The translations under genes and the position numbers were made by a program. A stretch of 64,000 nucleotides of DNA from a bacterium (GTDB lineage: Bacteria > SAR324 > XYD2-FULL-50-16): positions 53,268 to 117,267 of the forward strand of contig JAHJRI010000076.1 of assembly GCA_018830885.1 (NCBI GenBank). Reading direction: 5' to 3'. Each line of letters opens with the position of its first letter. Positions within the stretch are counted from its first letter, which is position 1. Positions 8,882 through 19,104 of this stretch are shown here, one piece after another. A model generated the notes under the pieces. The model made no database searches and was not told the origin of the DNA. It saw only the letters and a program-made list of their open reading frames with translations.

Positions 8882-10270
8882 TCAGCTGCTGACAGGCTCT
8901 CTCATCTCAAGGAATCCCGTCAGACCGATGATGATCAGGATGGGCAGCAGAATACGGATTTGCTGTCCGTTACCCTGATCAAAGGCGGGTAGCAGTTTCA
9001 GGCAGACTCCGGCAATCGCCCCGGTAGCGCAGGCCATGGAAACAGCTGTAAACAGGAGGCGGGCTCTGCCAAAGACCCTCAGCAGGCCGAGCGGCAGCAG
9101 AGCAAAGGTGAGTGGATTGAAAAGGAAAAAATTCTCATTCCAGTATACGTCCTTGTGCGCGGCAATCACGGTCATGAAGAAAAGCACCACCCCCAGAAAC
9201 CCCGCAACGGCACCAAATATCGCTACCAGAACCGGATAGAATTTTGTCGCCAACGCCCCCAGGGGTTTGTTTTCCCCGTTATCCGCTCTGGAATCGGACC
9301 GGGCAGACCCCGGACCGGTTGGGGCCAGCTGAGTGCGGGTCTGCCGCCGGTGTTTCTTCAGATAGGGCATGGCCAGGACAGCCAGGAACAGCCCGGCGGC
9401 AAGACCGGCGAACCATTCCCGTTGAGCTGTCCGTGGGAAGACCGGATCCGGGCCGAAAAAAGGGGATCGCTGCCCCGGGACCTGTTCCAGCCGTCTGGCA
9501 ACCAATGGACCCCCCGTTTCCGGGTTGGTGCTGGTTTGAAAAACCATCATCAGTCGGTCCGGCAGAAACATGGTTTCCCAGTGGGTGATCGTCCGATCAA
9601 CGCCATCACTGAGAACGGCGTTGAGCAGGAAATTCAGGGCCGGCAGGTGGGCTGTCATGCGATGAACGTAGTCCCTGGTGGTTCTTCCCGTGTCAGCAGC
9701 GGACTGTTTTCTGATCGCGCCGTCCAGGGCATCATCCACGATATCCCGCAGGCGGGTGGCACAATTGTCCTTGAAATGGTCATATATATAAAAGCGGTTC
9801 CGCGGTTCGAGGGCGGTGAGCAGTCGTTGCCGGATTCTTGCTGTTTGCAGGGGTGTCAGGCTGAGTGTCTGGATCACGACATGCCGTCCCTGTTCCCGGT
9901 AGTAATCCAGTAATGGACGGCTGTCTTCAGTATAGGACCAGAAGATGAATTTTCCCATGGCGAACTTCAGAAAATCCTCCGCACGGAACGAGAATCCGCC
10001 GAAACTGTAGGCAATCGATTTTCCGGTGCGACGGTTTTCAACAGCCAGTACGGTGTGTCCGAACCATTCAAAGAGATGGTCACTGGGGGAAAAGGTGATC
10101 AGGCTGATTTCAAAGGGTTCCTGATCCGGCAGGGAGAGGGGCTCGCTTTGTGTTTTCTGGCCAGAGTCCGCCTGTGCCTGACCGGGGCTGATAAACAGAC
10201 TATTCATCAGCAGCAGTAACAGGTAGAGGGTGACCAGCAGTTGAGATTCCCGGTACGGTATTGTCATCAT
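8882..10270 (-). CDS. DUF4105 / Lnb-type N-terminal domain membrane protein
   Basis: FEWFGHTVLAVENRRTGKSIAYSFGGFSF ... FKDNCATRLRDIVDDAL followed by transmembrane segments. Confidence 0.7.
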   Translation of the reverse strand: MMTIPYRESQLLVTLYLLLLLMNSLFISPGQAQADSGQKTQSEPLSLPDQEPFEISLITFSPSDHLFEWFGHTVLAVENRRTGKSIAYSFGGFSFRAEDFLKFAMGKFIFWSYTEDSRPLLDYYREQGRHVVIQTLSLTPLQTARIRQRLLTALEPRNRFYIYDHFKDNCATRLRDIVDDALDGAIRKQSAADTGRTTRDYVHRMTAHLPALNFLLNAVLSDGVDRTITHWETMFLPDRLMMVFQTSTNPETGGPLVARRLEQVPGQRSPFFGPDPVFPRTAQREWFAGLAAGLFLAVLAMPYLKKHRRQTRTQLAPTGPGSARSDSRADNGENKPLGALATKFYPVLVAIFGAVAGFLGVVLFFMTVIAAHKDVYWNENFFLFNPLTFALLPLGLLRVFGRARLLFTAVSMACATGAIAGVCLKLLPAFDQGNGQQIRILLPILIIIGLTGFLEMREPVSS

Positions 10271-10325
10271 CGAATTTGGATTTGAATCCCTGCAGGCGTT
10301 CGAATCACTGCCGGTCTCGCAATAA

Positions 10326-11138
10326 TCAGGCCAGAACCACCCGCATGACGTTGACCAGCATTCTTGTCCCGACCAGCATCAGCAGGATGGCAAATACTTT
10401 CTTCAGCTTGTCCACCGGCAGGCGATGGGCCAGCCGGACACCCAGCGGCGCTGTCAGAACGCTGGCACATGCAATGCCGGCAACGGCCGGCAGGTATATG
10501 TACCCCAGGCTGAATGCCGGCAGGGTTGGATTTCCCCACCCATTGAAGATGTAGCCGATCGTACCGGCAATGGCAATGGGAAAACCAATGGCCGCCGAGG
10601 TACCGATGGCGTGGTGAACCGGAAGATTACACCAGACCATGAACGGCACGGACAGGGTCCCCCCGCCGATACCGACCAGTGCGGACACCACGCCGATCCC
10701 ACTTCCCACGCCAAACATTCCCAGGTTTCCGGGAATCTGACGGGAGGGCTTCGGCTTCTTGCTCGTCAGCATCTGGATCGCTACATAGAAGATAAAAATG
10801 ACAAAAAACCCCTTCAGCAGGTCTGTCCCCATGCGTGAGGCGATGGTTGTCCCCAGAAACGTTCCGGCAAAGATGCCCAGGACAATCCGGCGCACCACAT
10901 CCCAGTGAACGGCTCCCCGCTTGTGATGGGCCCTGAAACTGGAAATGGAGGTGAAAATAATACTGGCCATGGAAGATCCCAGGGCCAGGTGCATCACCAG
11001 TTCGTGGGGAATTCCCTGCCAGTTGAGGGTGAAAACCATCATCGGCACGATGATCAGACCGCCACCAATGCCCAGTAATCCTGCGAGTACACCGGCAATA
11101 GCACCCACAACAAGATAAACCAGTAAAACTGTGATCAT
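10326..11138 (-). CDS. TauE/SafE family sulfite exporter-like permease
   Basis: AIAGVLAGLLGIGGGLIIVPMM; SALVGIGGGTLSVPFMVWCNLPVHHAIGTSAAIGFPIAIAGTIGY. Confidence 0.9.
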   Translation of the reverse strand: MITVLLVYLVVGAIAGVLAGLLGIGGGLIIVPMMVFTLNWQGIPHELVMHLALGSSMASIIFTSISSFRAHHKRGAVHWDVVRRIVLGIFAGTFLGTTIASRMGTDLLKGFFVIFIFYVAIQMLTSKKPKPSRQIPGNLGMFGVGSGIGVVSALVGIGGGTLSVPFMVWCNLPVHHAIGTSAAIGFPIAIAGTIGYIFNGWGNPTLPAFSLGYIYLPAVAGIACASVLTAPLGVRLAHRLPVDKLKKVFAILLMLVGTRMLVNVMRVVLA

Positions 11139-11210
11139 AAGAAATCCAGGATATTCAAATTAAACGCAATCGTGATATTGATCCAGACTTGTGAAGCCCT
11201 TTTATTTTAC

Positions 11211-11235
11211 CCATAAAACCGCGTCCTTTGGGCAC
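11211..11235. repeat. Hairpin AACCGCGTCC-TTT-GGGCACGGTC-type, copy 1
   Basis: aaaaccgcgtcctttgggcacggtcaa; near-identical copy at about 56752-56777. Confidence 0.5.
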
Positions 11236-11435
11236 GGTCAAGTTCCATTGGCTTAGCTGTGAGTTTTTCTAAATCGTAATCGTAACCCCAGGAATGCTGC
11301 TTTCAAGAAAGAAGAGTAAGCGTAAGCGTAAGAGTTAGCGTAAGACTATGACGAATCAACGTTTACTCGCCCTTTGAGCTTGTACCAAAACCGGGTTCTG
11401 GGGACCCGGGGCAATCATCCGGCTGACAGGGTCGG

Positions 11436-12242
11436 TCAGGGAGCATCGATCACGGGGTTCACCAGCGTTCCGATTCTGTCAATTTCCATCTCCATGCGAT
11501 CGCCCTGCTTCAGGTACACCGGTGGGTTCCGGGTGAACCCGACGCCAGCGGGGGTGCCTGTCAGGATAAGGGTTCCGGGTCGCAGGGTCGTATCCTGGGA
11601 GAGATAGGCAATAATCTGCGCCACCGAAAAAATCATATCCGCGGTACTGGCCTGCTGCATCACTTCTCCGTTCAGCCGGCACACCAGTTCCAGTTGCTGG
11701 GGGTCTTTGATTTCGTCTGGGGTAACCAGACAGGGTCCGATGGGGCAGAATGTATCATAACTTTTCCCACGCACCCACTGTTTACTCCCGGCATGGGCCT
11801 GCCACCGTCTGGCAGAGACATCATTCCCGACGGTGTACCCGGCCACGTAGTCAAGGGCCCGGTCCTCCGGGACATCTTTCGCTGCCTTTCCGATGACAAC
11901 CGCCAGCTCCATTTCGAAATCCACCTCCGGTTTGTTCATGCAGCAGCGGGGGATCTGGATGGGCTCTTCAGGATGGTTCAGGGCGGCAATGTTTTTCATA
12001 AACAACGCGGGATAGCGGGGAACCTCCATCCCGGTTTCCCGGGCATGTTCATGATAGTTCAGACCGATACACATGATATTGATCGGTATAATGGGTGAGA
12101 GCAGTTTTTTAACCGGTATCCGTTTTCCGGTATCCTTCAGTGATGCGTACATGTCTCCTTCCAGCAGACTTGCGGTGCTGTCCCGGTAGTCGCATCCAAG
12201 ACTTACCCCGTTTTGCGCATTGATGAAACGAATGATTTTCAT
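11436..12242 (-). CDS. Fumarylacetoacetate hydrolase family protein
   Basis: CIGLNYHEHARETGMEVP, PEVDFEMELAVVIGK, GTLILTGTPAGVGF. Confidence 0.9.
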   Translation of the reverse strand: MKIIRFINAQNGVSLGCDYRDSTASLLEGDMYASLKDTGKRIPVKKLLSPIIPINIMCIGLNYHEHARETGMEVPRYPALFMKNIAALNHPEEPIQIPRCCMNKPEVDFEMELAVVIGKAAKDVPEDRALDYVAGYTVGNDVSARRWQAHAGSKQWVRGKSYDTFCPIGPCLVTPDEIKDPQQLELVCRLNGEVMQQASTADMIFSVAQIIAYLSQDTTLRPGTLILTGTPAGVGFTRNPPVYLKQGDRMEMEIDRIGTLVNPVIDAP

Positions 12243-12454
12243 GGGTTTTCCATTTTTTTGTCAGGTTGACCCTTCACCTTTTATCTGATCCCTGCTACCG
12301 ATCGGTCTGGCTGGTTGATCGTCGATAAAAGGTGATGGTATCCATTGAAGTGAATATTGATTCGTGAAGCGGAAGAAGCATATTCGGTGTTTTATATTGA
12401 TCGGTCCTCGCGCTTTTGTCAAAGATCCTGATGCCCTTCAATAGCGGGTTGGTG

Positions 12455-13894
12455 TTACAGCTTGCCATTTTTCTTTTTAAGCGTCAAATCGTTTCCCTTT
12501 TTCAAGGGGATATCCCATTTTTTCATATACTTCCAGAATGCAGAGTGACTCAGATTCAGCCGACGGCCCACCTCCGACTTATTCCAGTCACATTGGTCAA
12601 GCAGGTCAAGCAATTCCTCCTTTTTCAACTTTTTCCGCACAGCAGATTGATCAGTGGTTGTCGGCGGTTTGCCAGAAATCGCCAAGGTCTGATCAACCAG
12701 CCGAATCTCTGCTGGAAGATCAATGACATCGATCTGATCACGGTCGCATAGAACAAAAGCGTGCTCGACGGCGTTTTCCAGTTCACGAACATTTCCTTTC
12801 CAGGAATAGTCCATCAACATCCGCAGGGCTGATTTGGTAACGCCTTGTATATTTTTGCCAGTTCTTTTGTTCATGATTTTCGTGAAATGGTCCACCAGTA
12901 GAGGAATATCCTCTTTTCTGTTTCGCAGGGGTGGTAAATGGATTGGAAACACTTTGAGCCGGTAATAGAGATCTTCCCTGAAAAGCCCGTCGCATACCTG
13001 CTGATAAAGATCCCGATGGGTCGCTGCGATGACCCGGATATTGATCTTTCGTTTTCTGGACTCCCCCACACGCTCAACCTCCCGCTCCTGGAGGACACGC
13101 AGGAGTTTGACCTGAATAAAGGGACTCAATTCCCCGATTTCGTCAAGGAAGATCGTCCCTTCCTGGGCCTCTTCGAAACGGCCGATTCGATCACGCATGG
13201 CACCCGTATAAGCACCTTTGACGTGGCCGAAAAGCTCACTTTCCAGCAGGGATTCGGAAAGCGCTGAGCAGTTGACAATCACCAGGGGACCATCGCTGCG
13301 ATCGCTTTGATAGTGAATGGCACCAGCCACCAATTCCTTGCCGGTGCCGCTTTCACCCTGGATAAGGATGGTAGACCCACTGGCCGCCGCAGCCTTGATC
13401 GCAACAAATACCTTTTGCATTTCATGGCCCTTCCCGATAATATTCCCCATCTGGTGAATCTCACCCAGTCGAAGCGCTGCCATTTCCGCCTTTTGTTTCG
13501 CCTCTTTCAGTTCAGTCAGGTCGGTCACGGTCTCGACAATCCCGATGATGGTTCCGTCTTTGTCTCTGACCACACTGGCGTTTTTGATAACAGCCACATC
13601 ATGCCCCTGCTTATGTTGCATCTGGCACTCTTTTGTTTCAGAAGAACCCCGTTCCAGAATCCCACAGTTTTGAACACCGGCAGGGCACTCCCTTCCAAAA
13701 CAACGACTGCACCCGAGGATTTCACAGGTCCGTCCCAGGGCCTCCTCGGCTGAATATCCACTGATCCGCTCCATGGACCGGTTCCAGGAGGTAATTTTTC
13801 CCCGGGCATCCATGGTAAAAACCCCATCTGCCATTGAATTCATGATCTGGTTCAGAAATCTCAGATTCCAGATCTCATGGGTCTGATTTTGCAT
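12455..13894 (-). CDS. PAS-domain sigma-54-dependent transcriptional regulator
   Basis: GESGTGKELVAGAIHYQSDRSDGP, ELFGHVKGAYTGA (GAFTGA-type), C-terminal Fis-like HTH CDWNKSEVGRRLNLSHSAFWKYMKKW. Confidence 0.93.
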   Translation of the reverse strand: MQNQTHEIWNLRFLNQIMNSMADGVFTMDARGKITSWNRSMERISGYSAEEALGRTCEILGCSRCFGRECPAGVQNCGILERGSSETKECQMQHKQGHDVAVIKNASVVRDKDGTIIGIVETVTDLTELKEAKQKAEMAALRLGEIHQMGNIIGKGHEMQKVFVAIKAAAASGSTILIQGESGTGKELVAGAIHYQSDRSDGPLVIVNCSALSESLLESELFGHVKGAYTGAMRDRIGRFEEAQEGTIFLDEIGELSPFIQVKLLRVLQEREVERVGESRKRKINIRVIAATHRDLYQQVCDGLFREDLYYRLKVFPIHLPPLRNRKEDIPLLVDHFTKIMNKRTGKNIQGVTKSALRMLMDYSWKGNVRELENAVEHAFVLCDRDQIDVIDLPAEIRLVDQTLAISGKPPTTTDQSAVRKKLKKEELLDLLDQCDWNKSEVGRRLNLSHSAFWKYMKKWDIPLKKGNDLTLKKKNGKL

Positions 13895-14045
13895 CGTTGG
13901 TTTCCTGTATTCCCATAAAGAAGCTCAATACCCGCCATTGAATCGCACTGTTAATGATACCTGCAGATGCGGTTTCTGGAAGTGGGTTATCAATGATCGC
14001 TCCCATTCAGTGATGTTACCCTTTCAGTTTCTGTTGCGCTAAATG

Positions 14046-14069
14046 TGTTACTTTTTTTTAATTGTAACA
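14046..14069. promoter_or_regulatory. Inverted repeat TGTTAC-N12-GTAACA upstream of the sigma-54 regulator gene
   Basis: tgttacttttttttaattgtaaca; same half-sites at 23976-24032. Confidence 0.5.
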
Positions 14070-14336
14070 TTCGCCATTCGATTAAACAATGCCTGCCAGC
14101 AGGATATTGCAGAACTTGAGCCTTTCGCCCAATAGACGGTATAGTCTAAAATGGTGAAATCGTAAAAACCCAAAGCTTGTCTTTTCCTGTCAATCTGGCG
14201 AAAGCCGGAATCCAGGCATACCAATACCCAAAACCGCGATCAACATACCCGCCAGGAGAGGGAAATCGCTGCTGTCAAACTCACTATTCCGATGTGTATG
14301 CTCGAACCGCCGATATTAAGTATTAATCAGGAGAGA

Positions 14337-14498
14337 ATGCCGTTAACCTAAGCAACCTTTTCTTGCTGAGCACCAACGGTTCCGGTTTTCAAGAACCTTG
14401 GAAGCCAGGGATGGCTCCCCGGAGCTCCAGGAAGGATGAATGCGTTTCTTGAAAATCGGGACTGCTGGTGCGGAACCATTCGCGTAGGTTAACGACAT
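14337..14498. repeat. Long hairpin/MITE-like repeat, copy B
   Basis: Ends ATGCCGTTAACCTA ... TAGGTTAACGACAT; internal GCACCAACGGTTCCGGTTTTCAAGAA ... TTTCTTGAAAATCGGGACTGCTGGTGC. Confidence 0.75.
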
Positions 14499-14522
14499 TG
14501 AATGAGGAGAGAATCCCACTTC

Positions 14523-15872
14523 CTATCCAAAGATATGCTTCTTTGCTGCAATTTCTGCAGCCTTCATCAGTGGATAGGCTGTTGGCGGTGCGGTCAACAG
14601 TGGATGGGTTCCTATTTGACTGGTCAGGATGGCCTCGACCGTCATTCGGTTTTCAATAGCAAGACCGATGAGATTAATCAACTCCCCAGAACTGGGTCCA
14701 CCAATAATTTCGCCACCCAGAATGATACCGGAATCCCGTGCGACAATCAGCTTGACCAACTGTTTATGTGTGTCGGGCAGCGTGCCGGGATGCTTGTCGA
14801 TCCCTTCAAATGTCCCTGTAACAATATCAAACCCCCTCTCCTTGGCCAGATTTTCCGTCACGCCCGCTGCAGCAAAGGAGGTGTCGCCGAACGAGGTGCA
14901 AAAGATGGCAATTGTGCCGCCAAACGACCGCACGACGGAGAGCTTATATAGGTTCATACCTGCGATCCTGCCTTCCGCGCACGCTGTTGAAGCCAGCATG
15001 ATCCCCTTGAGGGTGCGGGTGATAAAACTGAACTTCTCAGCACAGTCCCCGACCGCGAAGACATCAAAGTTTTCTGTCCGCATGTATTCATTGACCTTGA
15101 TTGACCCAAATTCATTGATTTTGATACCTGCTTTTTCCGCCAGGGCAACATTGGGCTGATAGCCGGTGGAGAGAATAACGGCGTCTGCATCGAGTATTTC
15201 TCCGCTATTCAGTAAAACACCAGTGACTTTATCTTTTCCCAGAACCTCTTTCACCCCTTCATTGGTCCGCAGTTTCACCCCTCGTTGCATCAGCACCTCC
15301 TCCGCTCTGATGGACAGGTCTGCGTCAAAGGCGAGATTGAGGGCATGGGGCAGAATCTCGACGATGGTCACATCTTTATCCCTTTTATTTAACTCATCTG
15401 CCATTTCGACACCGATAAAGCCGCCACCCAGCACAACAATTTTTTGAAGTGTTTCAAGTTTCTTCAGGGTTTGGTCCAGATGGATTTTATCTTTTGGGAT
15501 CGTAAAGGCATTCTCAAGCTCTGCTCCCTTGAGCCAGCCTGGAATTTTAGGGGTAGAGCCGGTCGCCAGGATCAGTTTGTCAAATTCAATTTCCTGGTTG
15601 CCGGCTGTCTTGCAGATTTTTTTCTTCAGGTCCAGGGATACGGCTTCATCGATGATTAACTGGATCCCCGCTTTGAGCAGACCCCCATCCGGGCTGACAT
15701 TCTGATCGCTATTCTCTAGTGTCCCGAAAATATAGGGAATACCGCAGGGCACCATCACTTTTTCCTCTTTACGAAGCACGAGAAAATCTTTTTCCGGATA
15801 AAAGGTCTTTCCGGTGGTTGCGGCTGAAATCGCAGCGGCGCTGCCGCCGATAACCAATACGTCTGTTTTCAT
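14523..15872 (-). CDS. FAD-dependent pyridine nucleotide-disulfide oxidoreductase (CoA-disulfide reductase / NAD(P)H sulfur reductase-like)
   Basis: VLVIGGSAAAISAA, single-Cys motif VPCGIPYIFG, ILATGSTPKIP, FAVGDCAEK. Confidence 0.85.
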   Translation of the reverse strand: MKTDVLVIGGSAAAISAATTGKTFYPEKDFLVLRKEEKVMVPCGIPYIFGTLENSDQNVSPDGGLLKAGIQLIIDEAVSLDLKKKICKTAGNQEIEFDKLILATGSTPKIPGWLKGAELENAFTIPKDKIHLDQTLKKLETLQKIVVLGGGFIGVEMADELNKRDKDVTIVEILPHALNLAFDADLSIRAEEVLMQRGVKLRTNEGVKEVLGKDKVTGVLLNSGEILDADAVILSTGYQPNVALAEKAGIKINEFGSIKVNEYMRTENFDVFAVGDCAEKFSFITRTLKGIMLASTACAEGRIAGMNLYKLSVVRSFGGTIAIFCTSFGDTSFAAAGVTENLAKERGFDIVTGTFEGIDKHPGTLPDTHKQLVKLIVARDSGIILGGEIIGGPSSGELINLIGLAIENRMTVEAILTSQIGTHPLLTAPPTAYPLMKAAEIAAKKHIFG

Positions 15873-16106
15873 CTTAACACCCTCTCTAAGAATTAAAAAA
15901 CCAGCAGCCTAAACAATCTGCTGTTATTATTCCAAACCAATAGTAACTCACTCCTTTTTTGAGGAGATGATGAGACCGGTGTGTGATTGAAATCAAGAGA
16001 CTCGCAGCGAAGTCCGTCGAGTATGCGTTCAATCACAACCAGGTTTTCGTGTCTATAGCTGAACCTGAATAGCTTTCCAGCGGGCCTGCAGCCCGCCCCA
16101 ATTCTC

Positions 16107-16139
16107 AAGCAACAACCGAAAAACGACCGGTTGTTGCTT
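16107..16139. other. Perfect 12-bp stem-loop, intergenic
   Basis: AAGCAACAACCG-aaaaacgac-CGGTTGTTGCTT. Confidence 0.55.
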
Positions 16140-16176
16140 AAAAGAAACAATCAATAAACGTCAGGTTTCTGCCTAA

Positions 16177-16216
16177 AAAAAACGGCGAGGCATTCTAGGC
16201 TACCCCGCCGTTTTCA
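16177..16216 (-). terminator. Rho-independent terminator-like hairpin
   Basis: aaaacggcgagg...ccccgccgtttt with T-rich flank on both strands, just downstream of the 16266-16979 gene. Confidence 0.65.
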
Positions 16217-16265
16217 TTCCGGGAAAAATGGCAGAAAATTTACCGGAAATCAGATTTGGGAGATT

Positions 16266-16979
16266 TCAGGGTCCATATTCAAAAAACTGTGCTTTGTAGG
16301 TGATGCCGGCCTCGTCAAAGTCCAGATACAGATCGGACAGTCGCTGGTTGGCAACAACGATGGCCAGGGGTTTCTCTGTCTTTTCTGTCTCGGTTGGGTA
16401 ACAACCGAGACAGCGTTGATAGTGACCTGTTTTACCGAGGGTTTCGATGGTAAAATACCCATTCAGAAAGGTTTGCCGGTTGATCGTATGGTCAAAATGC
16501 TCGACAGCCGAAACAAATTCTGTATCCACTTCAACCGCAACGCCATGGCCTTCTCTGGCAATATTGATGTAATCATGAATGGTCAGAACGGGCTCCGTCT
16601 CCTCTGGACGGGTGTCGAATTTTGTCAGCATCTCCTGCAGCGTAAACCGCTTTTCTTCAACCTCGATTCCAATCTCGCGCATCCTGTGATAATCCCGATA
16701 GAGATATCGATTGGCAATCATGACTGCCTGCGAGACATGGGGGCATAAATTGTGGGGACATCCCCGGGCATAGCACTTCCTGAACATAAATGCTTCACCA
16801 TCCACCATCACGGCGTAACGGCAAAGAAAAATATAGGCCTGAAATGGATTGTCCCTGTGGGAAAAATCCACCGGCAGCACTTCAAATGACAATTCACAGG
16901 CAACATCCGATCCGGATCTTTTCAATTCCACCAGATCTGTCACCCGTTTTGGGGGAAAATGGATGGTTTTGTCTTTCAT
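16266..16979 (-). CDS. Uncharacterised protein with Cys motif CYARGCPHNLCPH
   Basis: Open 237-codon ORF, last gene in the Hdr/Tus/DsrE operon. Confidence 0.7.
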   Translation of the reverse strand: MKDKTIHFPPKRVTDLVELKRSGSDVACELSFEVLPVDFSHRDNPFQAYIFLCRYAVMVDGEAFMFRKCYARGCPHNLCPHVSQAVMIANRYLYRDYHRMREIGIEVEEKRFTLQEMLTKFDTRPEETEPVLTIHDYINIAREGHGVAVEVDTEFVSAVEHFDHTINRQTFLNGYFTIETLGKTGHYQRCLGCYPTETEKTEKPLAIVVANQRLSDLYLDFDEAGITYKAQFFEYGP

Positions 16980-17069
16980 AGAAAAACCTCATGGTTTCCG
17001 TCGACGTAAACGGCCTAACCCTGGTTTGTAACTGCAGGGTGCAGGCAGGCTGTCCGCACCCTGAATAAA

Positions 17070-17444
17070 TTAAAATGTCATGACGGCATTGGCTTTAAGG
17101 GCCAGAAGGTTTACCTGTCCTGCAGCGGTGACACTGGCCCCTTCAATCAGGCCGGACTCTTCAATACCGCGTTCTTTAATACAGGGACCACAGACTTTCA
17201 ATTCACCTCCCAGTTCCAGAAAATCGGCCAGTAACTTCTTTACCGGGGGAAATCCACCCGGTTTTTTCATTGTATCCACATATCCCGGCTTTGCCAGGTA
17301 TACCCCCTCACCCTGTAAAACAATCACCGCTTTAATATCCATCGCCAGGGCCGCTCCGCCCAATACAAACGGCGCAGCTGCCTTTTCGGCATTATCGCCG
17401 GAAAAAGTCGCAAAATAGAGGATCATTTCTTGGTTTTCTGACAT
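17070..17444 (-). CDS. DsrE family protein
   Basis: MILYFATFSGDNAEKAAAPFVLGGAALAMDIKAVIVLQGEGVYLAK ... LKVCGPCIKERGI. Confidence 0.85.
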   Translation of the reverse strand: MSENQEMILYFATFSGDNAEKAAAPFVLGGAALAMDIKAVIVLQGEGVYLAKPGYVDTMKKPGGFPPVKKLLADFLELGGELKVCGPCIKERGIEESGLIEGASVTAAGQVNLLALKANAVMTF

Positions 17445-17465
17445 TGTTTTTCTCCTTTTTGAAAG

Positions 17466-18635
17466 CTATGAATTATTTGCCAGGGCTCGCTCCCTGACCT
17501 TCATCAAATACTGAATCATGGGTCTGTAGAGCTGGTGCGTCCATTTGGCAAAGGGGACTTCAATGACCAGCATGGGAACCGCGATCATTAAGTGAATGAC
17601 GTATATGGTGTAAGTCGACAAAGGCATTTCCAGTAACCGGGTAAAATGGATCAGGATTCCGGTAAACGTCGTCAGCCAGAGAAGTATGAGAAAGGCCCAA
17701 TCTGAGGAATGGGTATGTTCATAAACGGGCTTACTTTTCCGTAATCGACCGACAATGGCATAGGTGGTTCCGTACAGAATGGCAAAGGTCGAATAGTACC
17801 CGAGAAGTCTGATCGGATTCCAGATTGAATAGATCTCATCCCGTTGAAACCACCGAATACCAACAACAACCAGCATGAAAACAATGGTATAGCCGCTCAT
17901 GATCAGCAGGTGCACAAACCACTGCATCCGTTGGGTATCGGTATCACAAGAGGCAAATTTCTTCTGGGTAAAAAAATGGATAACAAATTCCTTGAATTCA
18001 GCTATAAACAACGAAAGCGGGATACCCCGGATCAAGATTCCCCGTGGCGGTTGTTTGTCCTCTTTGTCTGACAAGCGGTATTGTGCTGGATCCCCAGTGA
18101 CGGCTTTAAACATTCGGTAACCGTTGCTCAGCAACAATATCCCCAGTACCCCCAGCATGATCAGATCTAAAATCTCAATGACGGTATTTGGCGCAAAAAC
18201 GTTCAAAGCGACACGATCGGTCAGCATCGGGCCATGAAAGAAATAGAATCCGAATCCAACCAAAAGCGCCACGACGAGAATAGCCATTACCTCAAATAGT
18301 TTAGAGGTATAAAACAGGCGGGATATTCCAGTCCAATCGTACTTTGTCGTCAGATACCGCCTTAACCCCATCATGACTTCCCCCGGATTTGCATCACGCG
18401 GGCAGGTCTCCGTGCAGTCTCCGCAATAGTAGCATAACCAGGGTTCCGGACTTTGCAGCAGCTTTTCCCTGGCACCTAACTGTAAGTAGCGAATTGTTTT
18501 GCGGGGAAAAGGGGTTGTTTCGGTTGAAAGCGAACAAACAGCCGTGCAATTGCCGCAGTTAAAACAGATACTGGCATCTGCGACCCCGAATTTTTTCAAG
18601 TCCAGAATAAAATCTGGATCAACACCAATACTCAT
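17466..18635 (-). CDS. QmoC/HdrC-E-like Fe-S and cytochrome b-type membrane subunit
   Basis: CFNCGNCTAVCSLS, CYYCGDCTETCPRDANPGEVMMGLRRYLT, then multiple TM helices. Confidence 0.85.
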   Translation of the reverse strand: MSIGVDPDFILDLKKFGVADASICFNCGNCTAVCSLSTETTPFPRKTIRYLQLGAREKLLQSPEPWLCYYCGDCTETCPRDANPGEVMMGLRRYLTTKYDWTGISRLFYTSKLFEVMAILVVALLVGFGFYFFHGPMLTDRVALNVFAPNTVIEILDLIMLGVLGILLLSNGYRMFKAVTGDPAQYRLSDKEDKQPPRGILIRGIPLSLFIAEFKEFVIHFFTQKKFASCDTDTQRMQWFVHLLIMSGYTIVFMLVVVGIRWFQRDEIYSIWNPIRLLGYYSTFAILYGTTYAIVGRLRKSKPVYEHTHSSDWAFLILLWLTTFTGILIHFTRLLEMPLSTYTIYVIHLMIAVPMLVIEVPFAKWTHQLYRPMIQYLMKVRERALANNS

Positions 18636-18712
18636 GATATTTTCTCCGTTCAATAAAACCATTTAACCAAAACGCATTTGCTATCGGTCAGCAACATATA
18701 TCCAGGAAAGGG

Positions 18713-19015
18713 TTACTGGGGGACAAGCTCATATTTGAAGTAATTCCCATCCTTAGCTCCTTCAACCACCAGACCATATTCCATCAGACCGGCCACAATC
18801 AACATGACCTGAGATGTCGGAATGCTGACAGCAGCTGCAATCTCTGGAACTGTTTTCCCACCGGATTGCAGTTGCTCACTGATATTTCGAATGTCACCGG
18901 TTTGATCCTTATTCATTTGTCGAACCTGCTCAATGCGATTGCTACGTGTCTTACGAAGCGTTTTTAAAGCCTCTTTTTTTTCGTTCTTTTCCTTTTCGCT
19001 CATAGGGTGCACCAT
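18713..19015 (-). CDS. Small winged-helix-like protein
   Basis: GGKTVPEIAAAVSIPTSQVMLIVAGLMEYGLVVEGAKDG. Confidence 0.65.
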   Translation of the reverse strand: MVHPMSEKEKNEKKEALKTLRKTRSNRIEQVRQMNKDQTGDIRNISEQLQSGGKTVPEIAAAVSIPTSQVMLIVAGLMEYGLVVEGAKDGNYFKYELVPQ

Positions 19016-19104
19016 TAACTTAGATTGTGATCTTTCTCCCCCAGGACATTCTCTCGAATGGGAAAACAGGGGATAAGGACAGGAGATTCAAGTTATCCAT
19101 CAGA

